From positions 1 through 30,504 of the forward strand of contig NZ_JBJXCT010000014.1 in assembly GCF_046159715.1 (NCBI RefSeq): DNA of 30,504 bases, written 5' to 3'. Source of the stretch: Pampinifervens sp037481935 (GTDB lineage: Bacteria; Aquificota; Aquificia; Aquificales; Aquificaceae). The notes beneath the pieces are model-generated. The model saw only the letters and a program-made list of their open reading frames with translations. It was not told the origin of the DNA and did not search any database. A program made the translations under genes and the position numbers. This document shows, piece after piece, positions 16,200-25,372 of the stretch (the first letter of the stretch is position 1; the number at the start of each line of letters is the position of its first letter).

Positions 16200-16744
16200 C
16201 ACAGACCCCCAAAAACCTCCTCCACCTCCAGCTCAAAGCCCTGCAGGACTCTTGACTTTACTTTGCCCTTCTCCGTGGCGTAGGAAAAGAGCTCATAACC
16301 CTTCTCTGTAAGCTCATAGACCATTATGGTCTTTTCTAAAGGAAACACAAGCCAGTATTCCCTTACACCATGCCTTTCATACAGCTTCATCTTGTCGGTT
16401 ATGTCCCTCTTAAAAGTTGACGGAGAGACCACCTCCACCACAAGGTCTGGAGCCCCGTGTATCTTTTCCTTTACCTTGGATTGGTCAGATACATACACTA
16501 TGTCAGGCTGAAGGACGGTATCCTCTGAAAATATCACATCTACGGGTGCGGTGAGAACAACACCTGACGACTTGCTGTCTGCATATATCCTCATAGGAAG
16601 GAGTATTCTTATAAGAACATCCTGATGTTTTGCACTTGGTGCGGGCATCTCATAAACCTCCCCGTCAATTAGCTCTATACGTGTCTCTTCCGGGTAGAGC
16701 CTGAAAAACTCATCCGCAGTCAGCCTCGTCCTTGTTTCCTCCAT
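16199..16744 (-). CDS. Uma2-family (DUF820) PD-(D/E)XK protein, copy 1
   Basis: A 181-residue protein from the ATG at 16744; an upstream in-frame ATG at 16780 lies inside serA and would add 12 residues with no family similarity. It shares the order of motifs with its neighbour: LTADEFFRLYPEETRIELI, GEVYEMPAPS, QPDIVYVSD, DLVVEVVSPST and HGVREYWLVFP. The Glu of the VEVVSPST core and the preceding Asp of QPDI are the likely metal ligands of the nuclease fold. It begins 13 nt after serA and is presumably co-transcribed with it. Function is unknown; nuclease activity is inferred from the fold only. Confidence 0.82.
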   Translation of the reverse strand: MEETRTRLTADEFFRLYPEETRIELIDGEVYEMPAPSAKHQDVLIRILLPMRIYADSKSSGVVLTAPVDVIFSEDTVLQPDIVYVSDQSKVKEKIHGAPDLVVEVVSPSTFKRDITDKMKLYERHGVREYWLVFPLEKTIMVYELTEKGYELFSYATEKGKVKSRVLQGFELEVEEVFGGL

Positions 16745-16757
16745 GAAACTAAATCTA

Positions 16758-18350
16758 TTACACGATAACCTGCTTGGCAAAGAGAACCTGTGGTATTTTT
16801 CTGAGCTCCTGCATTACCTCCTCTGGCACCTGGTCGTCAAGGTTGAGAATTCCAAGGGCTATACCTCCTTTCCTTTCCCTTCCCAGTCTGAAACCTGCTA
16901 TGTTCACGCCTGCATTACCCAGTATGCTGCCTATTTTCCCAATAACTCCCGGGACATCTCTGTTTTCAAAAACCAGCATTATACCCTCTGGTTCCACATC
17001 CACCCTGTATTGGTCAATCTGAAATATTCTTGGTATGTGCCCCTCCAGCACAGACCCGGCCACAACCCTCTCCGTGCTGTCGCCTCTCGCCACCACTTTG
17101 ATGTAATGTTTGTAGTCTTCGCTCTCTTCTGAGGTAAGCTCTTCTACCTTTATTCCCCTGTCTCTTGCCACATAACTGGCGTTTATTATGTTTACAGGAA
17201 AGTCCACTGTTTCTTTTAAGATTCCCATGAGCACCGCCGACGCTATAGGATGAAAGTGAGGTGCTATATCACCCCTCACCTCTATATGAACCTCCCTTAT
17301 ACCTTCCTCCGACCACTGCACCAGGAATCTGCCCATTCTCTCCGCAAGGTCAAGGTGGGGTTTAATGAGGGTAAGGACAGAGAGGTCTGGGAAGGGTGCG
17401 TTCACCACATACTCTACCGTCTGTCCTCTCAGCGCCTTGATTACCTGCTGTGCAACGATTACCGCCACGTTTTCCTGAGACTCATAGGTGTTCGCTCCAA
17501 TATGAGGCGACAGAGAAACATTTGGAAACTTTGATATATTGTCTACAAACTCCTTCGGAGGTGGTTCCACGGAAAAGACATCCAGTCCGACGCCCGCCAG
17601 CTTCCCGCTCTCCAGAGCCCATATGAGGTCTTCGTCCTTCACTATTCCACCCCTTGCACAGTTTATGAGGACTGCTCCATCCTTCATAATTTCAAACTCT
17701 CTTCTCGTAATCATATGCTTTGTCTCATGGGTCAGGGGTGCATGAATGGTAAGGATGTCTATCTGTTTTAGCATGTGGTGAAGATTGTCAAAGAGCTTTA
17801 CCCCAAGCCTGTCTGCCTTTTCCCTCGGTATGTATGGGTCATAGGCGTATACGGTCATACCAAAGGCTTTTGCCCTTATGGCAACCTGAGAGCCTATGTT
17901 TCCTAGGCCAATTATTCCAAGGGTTTTTCCATAAAGCTCTGTTCCCATAAACTTCTTCCTGTCCCAGCGACCCTCCACCATACTCTTGTGGGCTATGTGG
18001 GCATTTCTCACCACGTTGAGCATGTGGCAGAGTGTAAGCTCTGTAGCCCCTATGGTGTTTGCTCCAGGCGTGTTTATGACAAGTATACCCCTCATAGAGG
18101 CGGATTCTATATCCACGTTGTCCACACCCACTCCGGCTCTACCTATAACCTTGAGATTCTCTCCTCTTTCTATCAGCTCCCTTGTAACCGGAGTCCTGCT
18201 TCTCGTTATAATGCAGTGGTAACCCCCCACCACCTCAAGCAGTTCTTCGTAGGATATATCTGGCTCGTTATCCACCTCAAAGTCAGGCTCACGCCTGAGA
18301 AGCTCAATACCCTTTTCAGATATGGGGTCGGTAATAAGGATTCTGTGCAT
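16758..18350 (-). CDS. serA: D-3-phosphoglycerate dehydrogenase
   Basis: Oxidises 3-phosphoglycerate to 3-phosphohydroxypyruvate, the first step of serine synthesis. The 530-residue protein is the long type: substrate and NAD domains with GLGNIG at 148-153, catalytic Arg233 (NCARGG), Glu262 (SVEPP) and His283 (SPHIGANT), an intervening ASB-type domain (about 320-450), and a C-terminal ACT domain (about 455-530) that usually gives serine feedback inhibition. The start is ATG at 18350 with GGAGG 6 nt upstream. Two Uma2 genes follow on the same strand. The divergent gene starts 39 nt away. Confidence 0.96.
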   Translation of the reverse strand: MHRILITDPISEKGIELLRREPDFEVDNEPDISYEELLEVVGGYHCIITRSRTPVTRELIERGENLKVIGRAGVGVDNVDIESASMRGILVINTPGANTIGATELTLCHMLNVVRNAHIAHKSMVEGRWDRKKFMGTELYGKTLGIIGLGNIGSQVAIRAKAFGMTVYAYDPYIPREKADRLGVKLFDNLHHMLKQIDILTIHAPLTHETKHMITRREFEIMKDGAVLINCARGGIVKDEDLIWALESGKLAGVGLDVFSVEPPPKEFVDNISKFPNVSLSPHIGANTYESQENVAVIVAQQVIKALRGQTVEYVVNAPFPDLSVLTLIKPHLDLAERMGRFLVQWSEEGIREVHIEVRGDIAPHFHPIASAVLMGILKETVDFPVNIINASYVARDRGIKVEELTSEESEDYKHYIKVVARGDSTERVVAGSVLEGHIPRIFQIDQYRVDVEPEGIMLVFENRDVPGVIGKIGSILGNAGVNIAGFRLGRERKGGIALGILNLDDQVPEEVMQELRKIPQVLFAKQVIV

Positions 18351-18356
18351 ATTAGA

Positions 18357-18361
18357 CCTCC
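18357..18361 (-). promoter_or_regulatory. Shine-Dalgarno site of serA
   Basis: GGAGG (plus strand CCTCC) lies 6 nt before the serA ATG. Further upstream in the same 39-nt divergent gap the minus strand reads TATAAT (plus strand 18374-18379), a candidate -10 box, but no good -35 is seen. Confidence 0.6.
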
Positions 18362-18389
18362 AGCAGAAGCGGTATTATATTAGAATAAC

Positions 18390-18800
18390 ATGAAAGTTGA
18401 CCTGACGGCTTTTTTAAGAAAGGACAGCTCCAGTGGCTGGTCCCAAGAGGATTTCAAGAAACACATCAAAGAGAGCCTTGTGGAACTTATAAGGCTTGAG
18501 CTTGAGAATATCCCAAGGCAAGAGTGGGATAAAACCCTCAGAACATGGTCAAAGATATGCTCCTTTGCGGATAGCCTGGGCAAAAAAGAAGAGAAGGAAA
18601 GACAGGAGCTCTACAGGAAGTTTCAGTTTGACAGTATGATGGTTTACATCACGGAAGGTGTCATAGAGAAGCTGGAAATTGCTCGCTCCATTGGATTGTT
18701 GAAAAAGGGTGAAAGGCCAGAAAAGCTCATATCTCTGGGGCTTGAGTTTGCGGAAGAATCTGAGGAGACAAGGTTTATGAAAGCCTTTTTCAGAGCCTAA
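18390..18800 (+). CDS. Conserved-looking helical protein, unknown function
   Basis: A 136-residue, strongly charged protein predicted by eye to be almost entirely helical, without membrane segments, signal peptide or metal-binding clusters. Residues 30-60 and 60-85 are rich in Leu, Glu and Lys in amphipathic spacing and could form a helical bundle. It stands 12 nt before mnmA on the same strand and is divergent from serA. The only hint to its job is this position ahead of two RNA modification genes. I do not recognise the family. Confidence 0.65.
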   Translation: MKVDLTAFLRKDSSSGWSQEDFKKHIKESLVELIRLELENIPRQEWDKTLRTWSKICSFADSLGKKEEKERQELYRKFQFDSMMVYITEGVIEKLEIARSIGLLKKGERPEKLISLGLEFAEESEETRFMKAFFRA

Positions 18801-18811
18801 ATTTATCCCTT

Positions 18812-19861
18812 ATGAGAATTGCAGTTGGTATGAGTGGAGGTGTGGACAGTAGCGTCTGTGCCCTGCTCATGAAGGAGGCTGGTCACGAGGTAATTGGTAT
18901 AACTCTTCGTTTCCATCAGGAGGTTTGCAGTGCTGGCGACCTCAGGGTCTGTTGCTCGCCTCAGGACGTGAGAGATGCGGCGAAGGTTTCCGAACACCTT
19001 GGCATTCCCCATCTTACCCTTAGCTGGGAAAAAATTTTTGAGGAGCGGGTAGTAAATTACTTTCTGGGGGAAACTCTTATGGGGAAAACCCCAAATCCAT
19101 GTGCAATATGCAACAGGGAAGTAAAAACTGGCTTACTGGCAGAATATCTCAAAAAGGTTGTAGAGATTGACAGGCTTGCTACAGGACACTACGCAAGGTT
19201 TGTAGAATACAAGGGTAGAAGGCTCATAGCCCGCGGTAAAGACCAGAAGAGAGACCAGTCCTATTTTCTGAGCCTTGTAAAAAGAGAACATCTTGAGCTT
19301 CTTGAGTTTCCACTGGGAGAGCTAACCAAAGATGAGGTTAGACAGATAGCAAAAGATAGAAACCTTCCCGTCTGGAATAAGAAGGACTCGCAGGACGTGT
19401 GCTTTCTTATGGGAAAAGAACCTGGGGAGTTTGTAGAAGAAAGGGTTGGCTCTAAGGAAGGATACTTCTACTTTGAGGGCGAAGTTGTGGGCAGGCACAG
19501 AGGCTTTTTCCACTATACGGTAGGGCAGAGGAAGGGTCTGGGTGTGGCTCTGGGCTTCCCTGTGTATGTGTGCGGCGTGGATGCAGAAAAGAATGCGGTT
19601 TATCTGTGCAGAGAAAAGGAGCTCTATAGGGACTGGCTTTTGCTGGAGGGCGTAAACTTTCATCTTGAGCCTGAACTCTGGGAAAAGCCCCTGGCACAGA
19701 TAAGATACAGGAACAGACCAGTGCCTGTGGAAAACATGGAAAAAACACCGGATGGCTATAGGGTAAAATTTGCAGAGCCAGTAAAAGGCATAACCCCCGG
19801 TCAGGTCTGCGCCTTCTATGAGGGGGATGTGCTTCTGGGTGGTGGCATAATAAAGGAATGA
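18812..19861 (+). CDS. mnmA: tRNA-specific 2-thiouridylase MnmA
   Basis: ATP-dependent enzyme that places sulfur at the 2 position of wobble U34 in tRNA-Lys, -Glu and -Gln. The 349-residue protein has the PP-loop GMSGGVDSS at 6-14, a VCCSPQDVRDA segment at 46-56, the NPCAICN motif with Cys97 and Cys100, ATGHYAR near 123-129, DQSYFLS near 148-154 and the second active cysteine Cys197 (SQDVCFL). The motif is CxxC rather than the DxxC of the E. coli enzyme, which with Cys197 gives the three-cysteine set proposed to hold a 4Fe-4S cluster. The stop overlaps rlmB as ATGA. Confidence 0.95.
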   Translation: MRIAVGMSGGVDSSVCALLMKEAGHEVIGITLRFHQEVCSAGDLRVCCSPQDVRDAAKVSEHLGIPHLTLSWEKIFEERVVNYFLGETLMGKTPNPCAICNREVKTGLLAEYLKKVVEIDRLATGHYARFVEYKGRRLIARGKDQKRDQSYFLSLVKREHLELLEFPLGELTKDEVRQIAKDRNLPVWNKKDSQDVCFLMGKEPGEFVEERVGSKEGYFYFEGEVVGRHRGFFHYTVGQRKGLGVALGFPVYVCGVDAEKNAVYLCREKELYRDWLLLEGVNFHLEPELWEKPLAQIRYRNRPVPVENMEKTPDGYRVKFAEPVKGITPGQVCAFYEGDVLLGGGIIKE

Positions 19862-20598
19862 TAGTCTACGGTAAAAACCCCGTTATTGAAGCCCTCAGGT
19901 CGGGCAGGGATGTGGAAAAGGTGCTCTTTGCCCACGACTCGCACCCTCCCCATCAGGTTGTCAAACTTTGCAAGGAGAGGGGCATAAAACTCCAGAAAGC
20001 ACCGAGGCAGAAAATAGAAGAACTCGCCGGAACAAAAAAGACACAGGGAATTCTCGCCATACTGAGCCCAGTTGAGTATGTTGAAGCTCACAAACTTTTC
20101 AGGGAGACCGTAAAAAGAGGTTCCTTCTTTCTCACCCTTGACCATATCACAGACCCTCAGAACGTGGGAAACCTCTTAAGGACCTGCGAGGTTTTTGGTG
20201 GAGTTGGAGCGCTTATGCCAAAGGACAGAGCGTGTCCCATAAACGAGACCGTAGTCAAGGCATCTGCAGGCGCCGTTTTTTATCTCATGCTGGCAAGGGT
20301 GGGTAGCCTCGCAAGAGCTCTGAAAGACTTTAAGGAAATGGGTGGCTGGGTTGCGGCGGTGGAGAGGGGAGGCAGAGATATTAGAGATGTAGACCTTCCC
20401 ACAGGATGCACTCTCGTGCTCGGTTCTGAGGGCGAAGGGATCTCAAGGAGCGTGCTCGAGCTGGCGGATATGGTGGTATCAATTCCCATGCAAGGCAGGA
20501 TAAACTCACTCAATGTCTCATCTGCTGGAGCCATCGCCATGTGGGAGGTTTTTAGAAAAATACTTGACAAAGTTCCCGCTGGTGGATATAATAGATAA
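19858..20598 (+). CDS. rlmB: 23S rRNA (guanosine-2'-O-)-methyltransferase, SpoU family
   Basis: SPOUT-class methyltransferase; the family member RlmB methylates G2251 in the 23S rRNA P loop. The 246-residue protein has a small N-terminal substrate-binding domain (about 1-75) and the SpoU knot with motif 1 DPQNVGNLLRTCEVFG, motif 2 LVLGSEGEGIS and motif 3 IPMQGRINSLNVSSAGAI near the C-terminus. It starts in an ATGA overlap with mnmA. It ends 43 nt before the first promoter-like site of the rRNA operon that encodes its probable substrate. TrmH-type tRNA methylation is the alternative; the N-terminal domain favours RlmB. Confidence 0.88.
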   Translation: MIVYGKNPVIEALRSGRDVEKVLFAHDSHPPHQVVKLCKERGIKLQKAPRQKIEELAGTKKTQGILAILSPVEYVEAHKLFRETVKRGSFFLTLDHITDPQNVGNLLRTCEVFGGVGALMPKDRACPINETVVKASAGAVFYLMLARVGSLARALKDFKEMGGWVAAVERGGRDIRDVDLPTGCTLVLGSEGEGISRSVLELADMVVSIPMQGRINSLNVSSAGAIAMWEVFRKILDKVPAGGYNR

Positions 20599-20613
20599 AG
20601 GTATAAAGGAAAT

Positions 20614-20631
20614 CGGGACTCCGAGGTCCCG
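20614..20631 (+). other. GC-rich hairpin between rlmB and the rRNA promoters
   Basis: CGGGAC (20614-20619) pairs with GTCCCG (20626-20631) around a six-base loop. It lies 15 nt after the rlmB stop. There is no T-run, so it is not a canonical intrinsic terminator, but its position suits 3'-end formation of the mnmA-rlmB message. Confidence 0.45.
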
Positions 20632-20640
20632 CGGTAAGGC

Positions 20641-20669
20641 TTGACAGAGTTTTACAAGGGAAATACATT
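20641..20669 (+). promoter_or_regulatory. rRNA operon promoter P1 (candidate)
   Basis: TTGACA at 20641-20646, a 17-base spacer, and TACATT at 20664-20669. The -35 matches the sigma-70 consensus; the -10 is weaker. It is followed by the first leader hairpin/motif module. Confidence 0.55.
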
Positions 20670-20691
20670 ATTACACTGTAGGTTGCGGTTG

Positions 20692-20727
20692 AGGGGATAA
20701 ATCCCCTTGTCATCTTGAGAGCTGAAT
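20692..20727 (+). promoter_or_regulatory. rRNA leader module 1: hairpin plus boxA-like motif
   Basis: AGGGGA (20692-20697) pairs with TCCCCT (20702-20707) around a TAAA loop. It is followed at 20711-20727 by CATCTTGAGAGCTGAAT, a variant of the motif found before 16S and 23S. The order hairpin then motif resembles the boxB-boxA order of rRNA antitermination sites in other bacteria. The role is inferred. Confidence 0.55.
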
Positions 20728-20761
20728 GTGTGTTTGGGTTATATAAGTCGGCTTAAAGGAC

Positions 20762-20790
20762 TTGACAAAACCCGAAACATGGTATATAAT
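20762..20790 (+). promoter_or_regulatory. rRNA operon promoter P2, full sigma-70 consensus
   Basis: TTGACA at 20762-20767 and TATAAT at 20785-20790 with exactly 17 bases between. Both hexamers and the spacing are the ideal consensus, as expected for a strong rRNA promoter. The 16S gene starts about 88 nt after the -10. Confidence 0.85.
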
Positions 20791-20810
20791 AAAAAGTCCT
20801 GTTGAAAAAT

Positions 20811-20849
20811 AGGGACCTATAGGTCCCTTGACATCTTGGCAACTGAATA
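20811..20849 (+). promoter_or_regulatory. rRNA leader module 2: hairpin plus boxA-like motif
   Basis: AGGGACC (20811-20817) pairs with GGTCCCT (20822-20828) around TATA, a perfect palindrome. It is followed at 20832-20849 by CATCTTGGCAACTGAATA. The motif recurs exactly before 23S (22672-22689). By analogy with conserved sequences preceding both 16S and 23S in other bacterial rRNA operons, this is a likely antitermination/processing signal. Confidence 0.65.
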
Positions 20850-20864
20850 AGGAGGAAGGACCCT
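20838..20864 (+). other. 16S processing stem, upstream arm
   Basis: These 27 bases pair with 22469-22495 at 25 of 27 positions, enclosing 16S. Such stems are the substrate of RNase III in bacterial rRNA maturation. The arm begins inside the CATCTTGGCAACTGAATA motif. Confidence 0.85.
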
Positions 20865-20877
20865 AAAACTCGGGGTT

Positions 20878-22427
<1,550 letters not shown>

Positions 22428-22468
22428 ATAACGGAGATAGTTTTCAGGCTGTAAAGCCAATCAAACTC

Positions 22469-22495
22469 AGGGTCCTTCCTCCTTATTGAGCTGCC
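22469..22495 (+). other. 16S processing stem, downstream arm
   Basis: Complementary to 20838-20864 (25 of 27), starting 42 nt after the 16S 3' end and ending just before tRNA-Ile. Confidence 0.85.
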
Positions 22496-22503
22496 AGTCC
22501 TCT

Positions 22504-22577
22504 GGGCCTCTAGCTCAGTCGGTTAGAGCGTGCCCCTGATAAGGGCAAGGTCGGTGGTTCAAGTCCACCGAGGCCCA
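22504..22577 (+). tRNA. tRNA-Ile (anticodon GAT)
   Basis: A 74-nt cloverleaf. The acceptor stem GGGCCTC pairs with GAGGCCC, the anticodon stem TGCCC pairs with GGGCA around CTGATAA with GAT at 22538-22540, and the T arm contains GGTTCAAGTCC. The 3' CCA is not encoded. It is in the usual place between 16S and 23S. Confidence 0.97.
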
Positions 22578-22596
22578 TTATCTGGGGCAGGTCCAA

Positions 22597-22668
22597 GGGG
22601 ATGTAGCTCAGCGGGAGAGCGCCTGCTTTGCAAGCAGGAGGTCGTGGGTTCAAATCCCACCATCTCCA
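22597..22668 (+). tRNA. tRNA-Ala (anticodon TGC)
   Basis: A 72-nt cloverleaf. Acceptor arms GGGGATG and CATCTCC pair with one G-U, the anticodon stem CCTGC pairs with GCAGG around TTTGCAA with TGC at 22629-22631, and the T loop is TTCAAAT. CCA is not encoded. It follows tRNA-Ile by 19 nt, the standard Ile-Ala spacer pair. Confidence 0.97.
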
Positions 22669-22671
22669 TGT

Positions 22672-22689
22672 CATCTTGGCAACTGAATA
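22672..22689 (+). promoter_or_regulatory. boxA-like motif before 23S
   Basis: CATCTTGGCAACTGAATA is identical to the copy before 16S at 20832-20849. It sits directly after tRNA-Ala, and its second half forms the base of the 23S processing stem. No separate preceding hairpin is seen here; the tRNA takes that place. Confidence 0.6.
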
Positions 22690-22716
22690 GGTTTTCCTTC
22701 CTTGTGGGTGTGCAAG
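22678..22716 (+). other. 23S processing stem, upstream arm
   Basis: Pairs with 26339-26376 over nearly its full 39 bases, with one mismatch and one bulged T near 22702. The inner ten bases (GGTGTGCAAG) are the terminal helix of 23S itself. Likely RNase III substrate. Confidence 0.85.
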
Positions 22717-24660
22717 TTAGTAAGGGTCCGGGGTGGATGCCTCGGCTGCCCGAGGGGATGAAGGGCGTGCTAAGCTGCGATAAGCCGGGTGGAGGCGCAA
22801 AGAGCCTTTGAGGCCCGGATGCCCGAATGGGGAAACCCGGCAGGGCGTTGAGCCCTGTCATCCGCGTAAGCGGAGCCAAAACGGGACGAAGTAAAACCTT
22901 CTAGTAGTCCCAGGAAAGGAAATCAACCGAGACTCCCCAAGTAGCGGCGAGCGAACGGGGACCAGCCCAAACCGTGCGGGTGCCATGGTGGCAGCCTTAG
23001 CTCGCACGGGGTAGCGGGACATGCACGGAGAGAACTGCCATTCTCTCAGGGAGTTACAAAACTGACACTTAGCCGAAGTGAGCTGGAATGCTCCGCCACA
23101 GAGGGTGAAAGCCCCGTAGGCAAAAGGTGTCAGTCTCCTGGGTGCGTGTTCCCAAGTACCACGGCCCCCGTGGAAGGTCGTGGGAATCTGGGGGGACCTC
23201 CCTCCAAGGCTAAGCACTACGGGCAGACCGATAGCGTATAGTACCGCGAGGGAAAGGTGAAAAGAACCCCGGAAGGGGAGTGAAATAGAACCTGAAACCC
23301 CGGATCCACAAGCCAGTGGAAGGGTCGTTTTGGCCCGACTGCGTGCCTTTTGCAGAATGAGCCAGGGAGTTGTCCTCAGCGGCGAGGTTAAGCCGTCAGG
23401 CGAAGCCGGAGCGAAAGCGAGTCCGAACAGGGCGTTAAGTCGCTGGGGGCAGGCGCGAAGCGGAACGATCTACCCATGTCCAGGGTGAAGGACGGGTAAC
23501 GCCGTCTGGAGGCCCGAACGGGTCGGTGCTGCAAAACCGTCCGATGAGGTGTGGGTAGCGGTGAAAAGCCAATCGCGTTCCGTGATAGCTCGTTCTCCCC
23601 GAAATAGGTCGACGCCTAGCGTCATACGGTCCTTCCCGGAGGTAGAGCCACTGGTTGGGCTAGGGCCTCGAAAGGGGTACCGAACCCTGCCAAACTCCGA
23701 ATGCCGGGAAAGGTAGTATGGCAGTCAGTCCCCGGGGGATAAGCTCCGGTGGACAAGAGGGAAACAGCCCAGACCGCCAGCTAAGGTCCCAAAATCCAGG
23801 CTAAGTGGGGAAGGATGTGCGGCTGCTAAGACAGCTGGGAGGTTGGCTTAGAGGCAGCCATCCTTTAAACAGTGCGTAACAGCTGACCGGCCGAGCGGCC
23901 GTGCGCCGAAAATTTAGCGGGGCTCAAGCCTGGTACCGAAGCTGCGGGCTCGCATATGCGAGCGGTAGGGGAGCGTTCCCTGTGGGCTGAAGTCTCGCCG
24001 TAAGGTGGGATGGACTGCAGGGAAGTGAGAATCCTGGCATGAGTAGCAGCGAAGACAGGTGAAAAACCTGTCCGCCGGAAGCCCCAGGTTTTGGCGGCAA
24101 TGTAAATCATCCGCCAGTTAGCCGGGACCCTAAGGTGAGGCCGAAAGGCGTAGCCGATGGGAAGCAGGTCAACATTCCTGCGCCAGCGGTGTGGAGCCAG
24201 AGTCGTGACGCAGGAGGCTAGCAGAAGCCACCTATGGAATGGTGGTCCAAGGTAGTAGGAGGGGGTGGCAGGCAAATCCGTCACCCCATACTCCGAGAGC
24301 TGATGGGGTAACTTCTGCGACGCCACACTGCCGAGAAACAACGGCGCTGGCGCTGAAGCATCGCTGCCCGTACCGGAAACCGACACAGGTGGGCTGGGTT
24401 AGCAGCCTAAGGCGTCGGGGGAACTCTCCTCAAGGAACTCGGCAAATTGCCCCCGTACCCTCGGTAGAAGGGGGGCCCATGGGAGTGAAGTCCCTGCGGC
24501 GTAAGCTCCTGTGGGTCGCAGAGACCGGGTGGTGCCGACTGTTTATCAAAAACACAGGACTACGCAAACCCGTAAGGGGATGTATGTGGTCTGAAACCTG
24601 GCCAGTGCCCGTAGGTTAAGGGGAGGAGTGCAAGCTCCAAACCGAAGCCCGGGTAAACGC

Positions 24661-24711
<51 letters not shown>

Positions 24712-24839
24712 AGGACTTGCCCGTGTCCGGCTCATATCGGGGGAGCCCTCCTGCCCAGAAAGGGCGTGGGGTAATCCCGAGGGAAGCCCATGGCTCGAGA
24801 GAGTTATGGAGCCCCGTAACGACTGACCCGAAAGGGAAG

Positions 24840-24893
24840 GCACGCTACAGATGCGTGCAACACGCCGGCTCTCACCCGATGCCACAGGCATCG
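24840..24893 (+). other. Two hairpins of the intron's P8 region ahead of the endonuclease gene
   Basis: GCACGC (24840-24845) pairs with GCGTGC (24853-24858) around seven bases, and CGATGCC (24877-24883) pairs with GGCATCG (24887-24893) around ACA. They lie after the P3 3' strand and just before the endonuclease ribosome-binding site, so one is probably P8. Confidence 0.6.
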
Positions 24894-24906
24894 CAGAAAG
24901 GGCTAT

Positions 24907-24911
24907 GGAGG
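24907..24911 (+). promoter_or_regulatory. Shine-Dalgarno site of the intron endonuclease
   Basis: GGAGG lies 5 nt before the ATG at 24917 and decides the start over in-frame ATGs at 24851 and 24905, the latter overlapping the site itself. Confidence 0.8.
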
Positions 24912-24916
24912 TCAGC

Positions 24917-25372
24917 ATGCTTAACCCCTGGTATATAACAGGGCTTGTGGAAGGTGAAGGTTGCTTCTCAGTGAGCTTTAACCTGAGAGATAGGCTTAAG
25001 GTAAGGATAGAAACCCGTCCCTCCTTCTCCTTGTCTCTCAACAGGAGAGACCTCAACCTGCTCAAGCAGGTTCATGCTTACTTTGGAGTAGGTGGAATAA
25101 GGTTCTCTAAGAGTGATGATACCTACAAATACGAAGTGAGGGACATAAAAGCTCTTAGCGAGCGGATAATACCTCACTTTGAAGCCTATCCTCTACAGGG
25201 AGCAAAGAAAGAAGACTTTGAAAAGTTCAAAAGCATATGTAGAATGGTCAGAGCAAACCTTCACCTTTCCAGAAAGCACCTGCCAGAGATAATAGAGCTT
25301 GCCTACAGCATAAATCCATCTGGCAGGAGAAAGTATACAAAAGAAGACCTCCTAAGGCTCTTGGTGGGATGA
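24917..25372 (+). CDS. LAGLIDADG homing endonuclease encoded in the 23S intron
   Basis: A 151-residue protein with one LAGLIDADG-type motif, ITGLVEGEG at residues 7-15, in the context WYITGLVEGEGCF common in intron endonucleases. Glu14 takes the place of the catalytic Asp of the motif. With a single motif the enzyme should act as a homodimer, as I-CreI does, and cut intronless 23S genes around the insertion site so that repair copies the intron in. Two alpha/beta halves and basic strands (KVRIETRPSFSLSL) are visible. The frame extends up to 24851, but the start at 24917 has GGAGG 5 nt upstream. The stop lies 3 nt before the P7 3' strand, a tightly packed arrangement. Additional RNA maturase activity is possible but not visible. 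Confidence 0.93.
   Translation: MLNPWYITGLVEGEGCFSVSFNLRDRLKVRIETRPSFSLSLNRRDLNLLKQVHAYFGVGGIRFSKSDDTYKYEVRDIKALSERIIPHFEAYPLQGAKKEDFEKFKSICRMVRANLHLSRKHLPEIIELAYSINPSGRRKYTKEDLLRLLVG

Noticed and set aside
24851..24916. Longer form of the intron endonuclease starting at 24851
   Set aside because: These 22 codons overlap the two structured hairpins of the intron and precede the only good Shine-Dalgarno site; family members start close before the LAGLIDADG motif. Kept only as a remote possibility in the findings.
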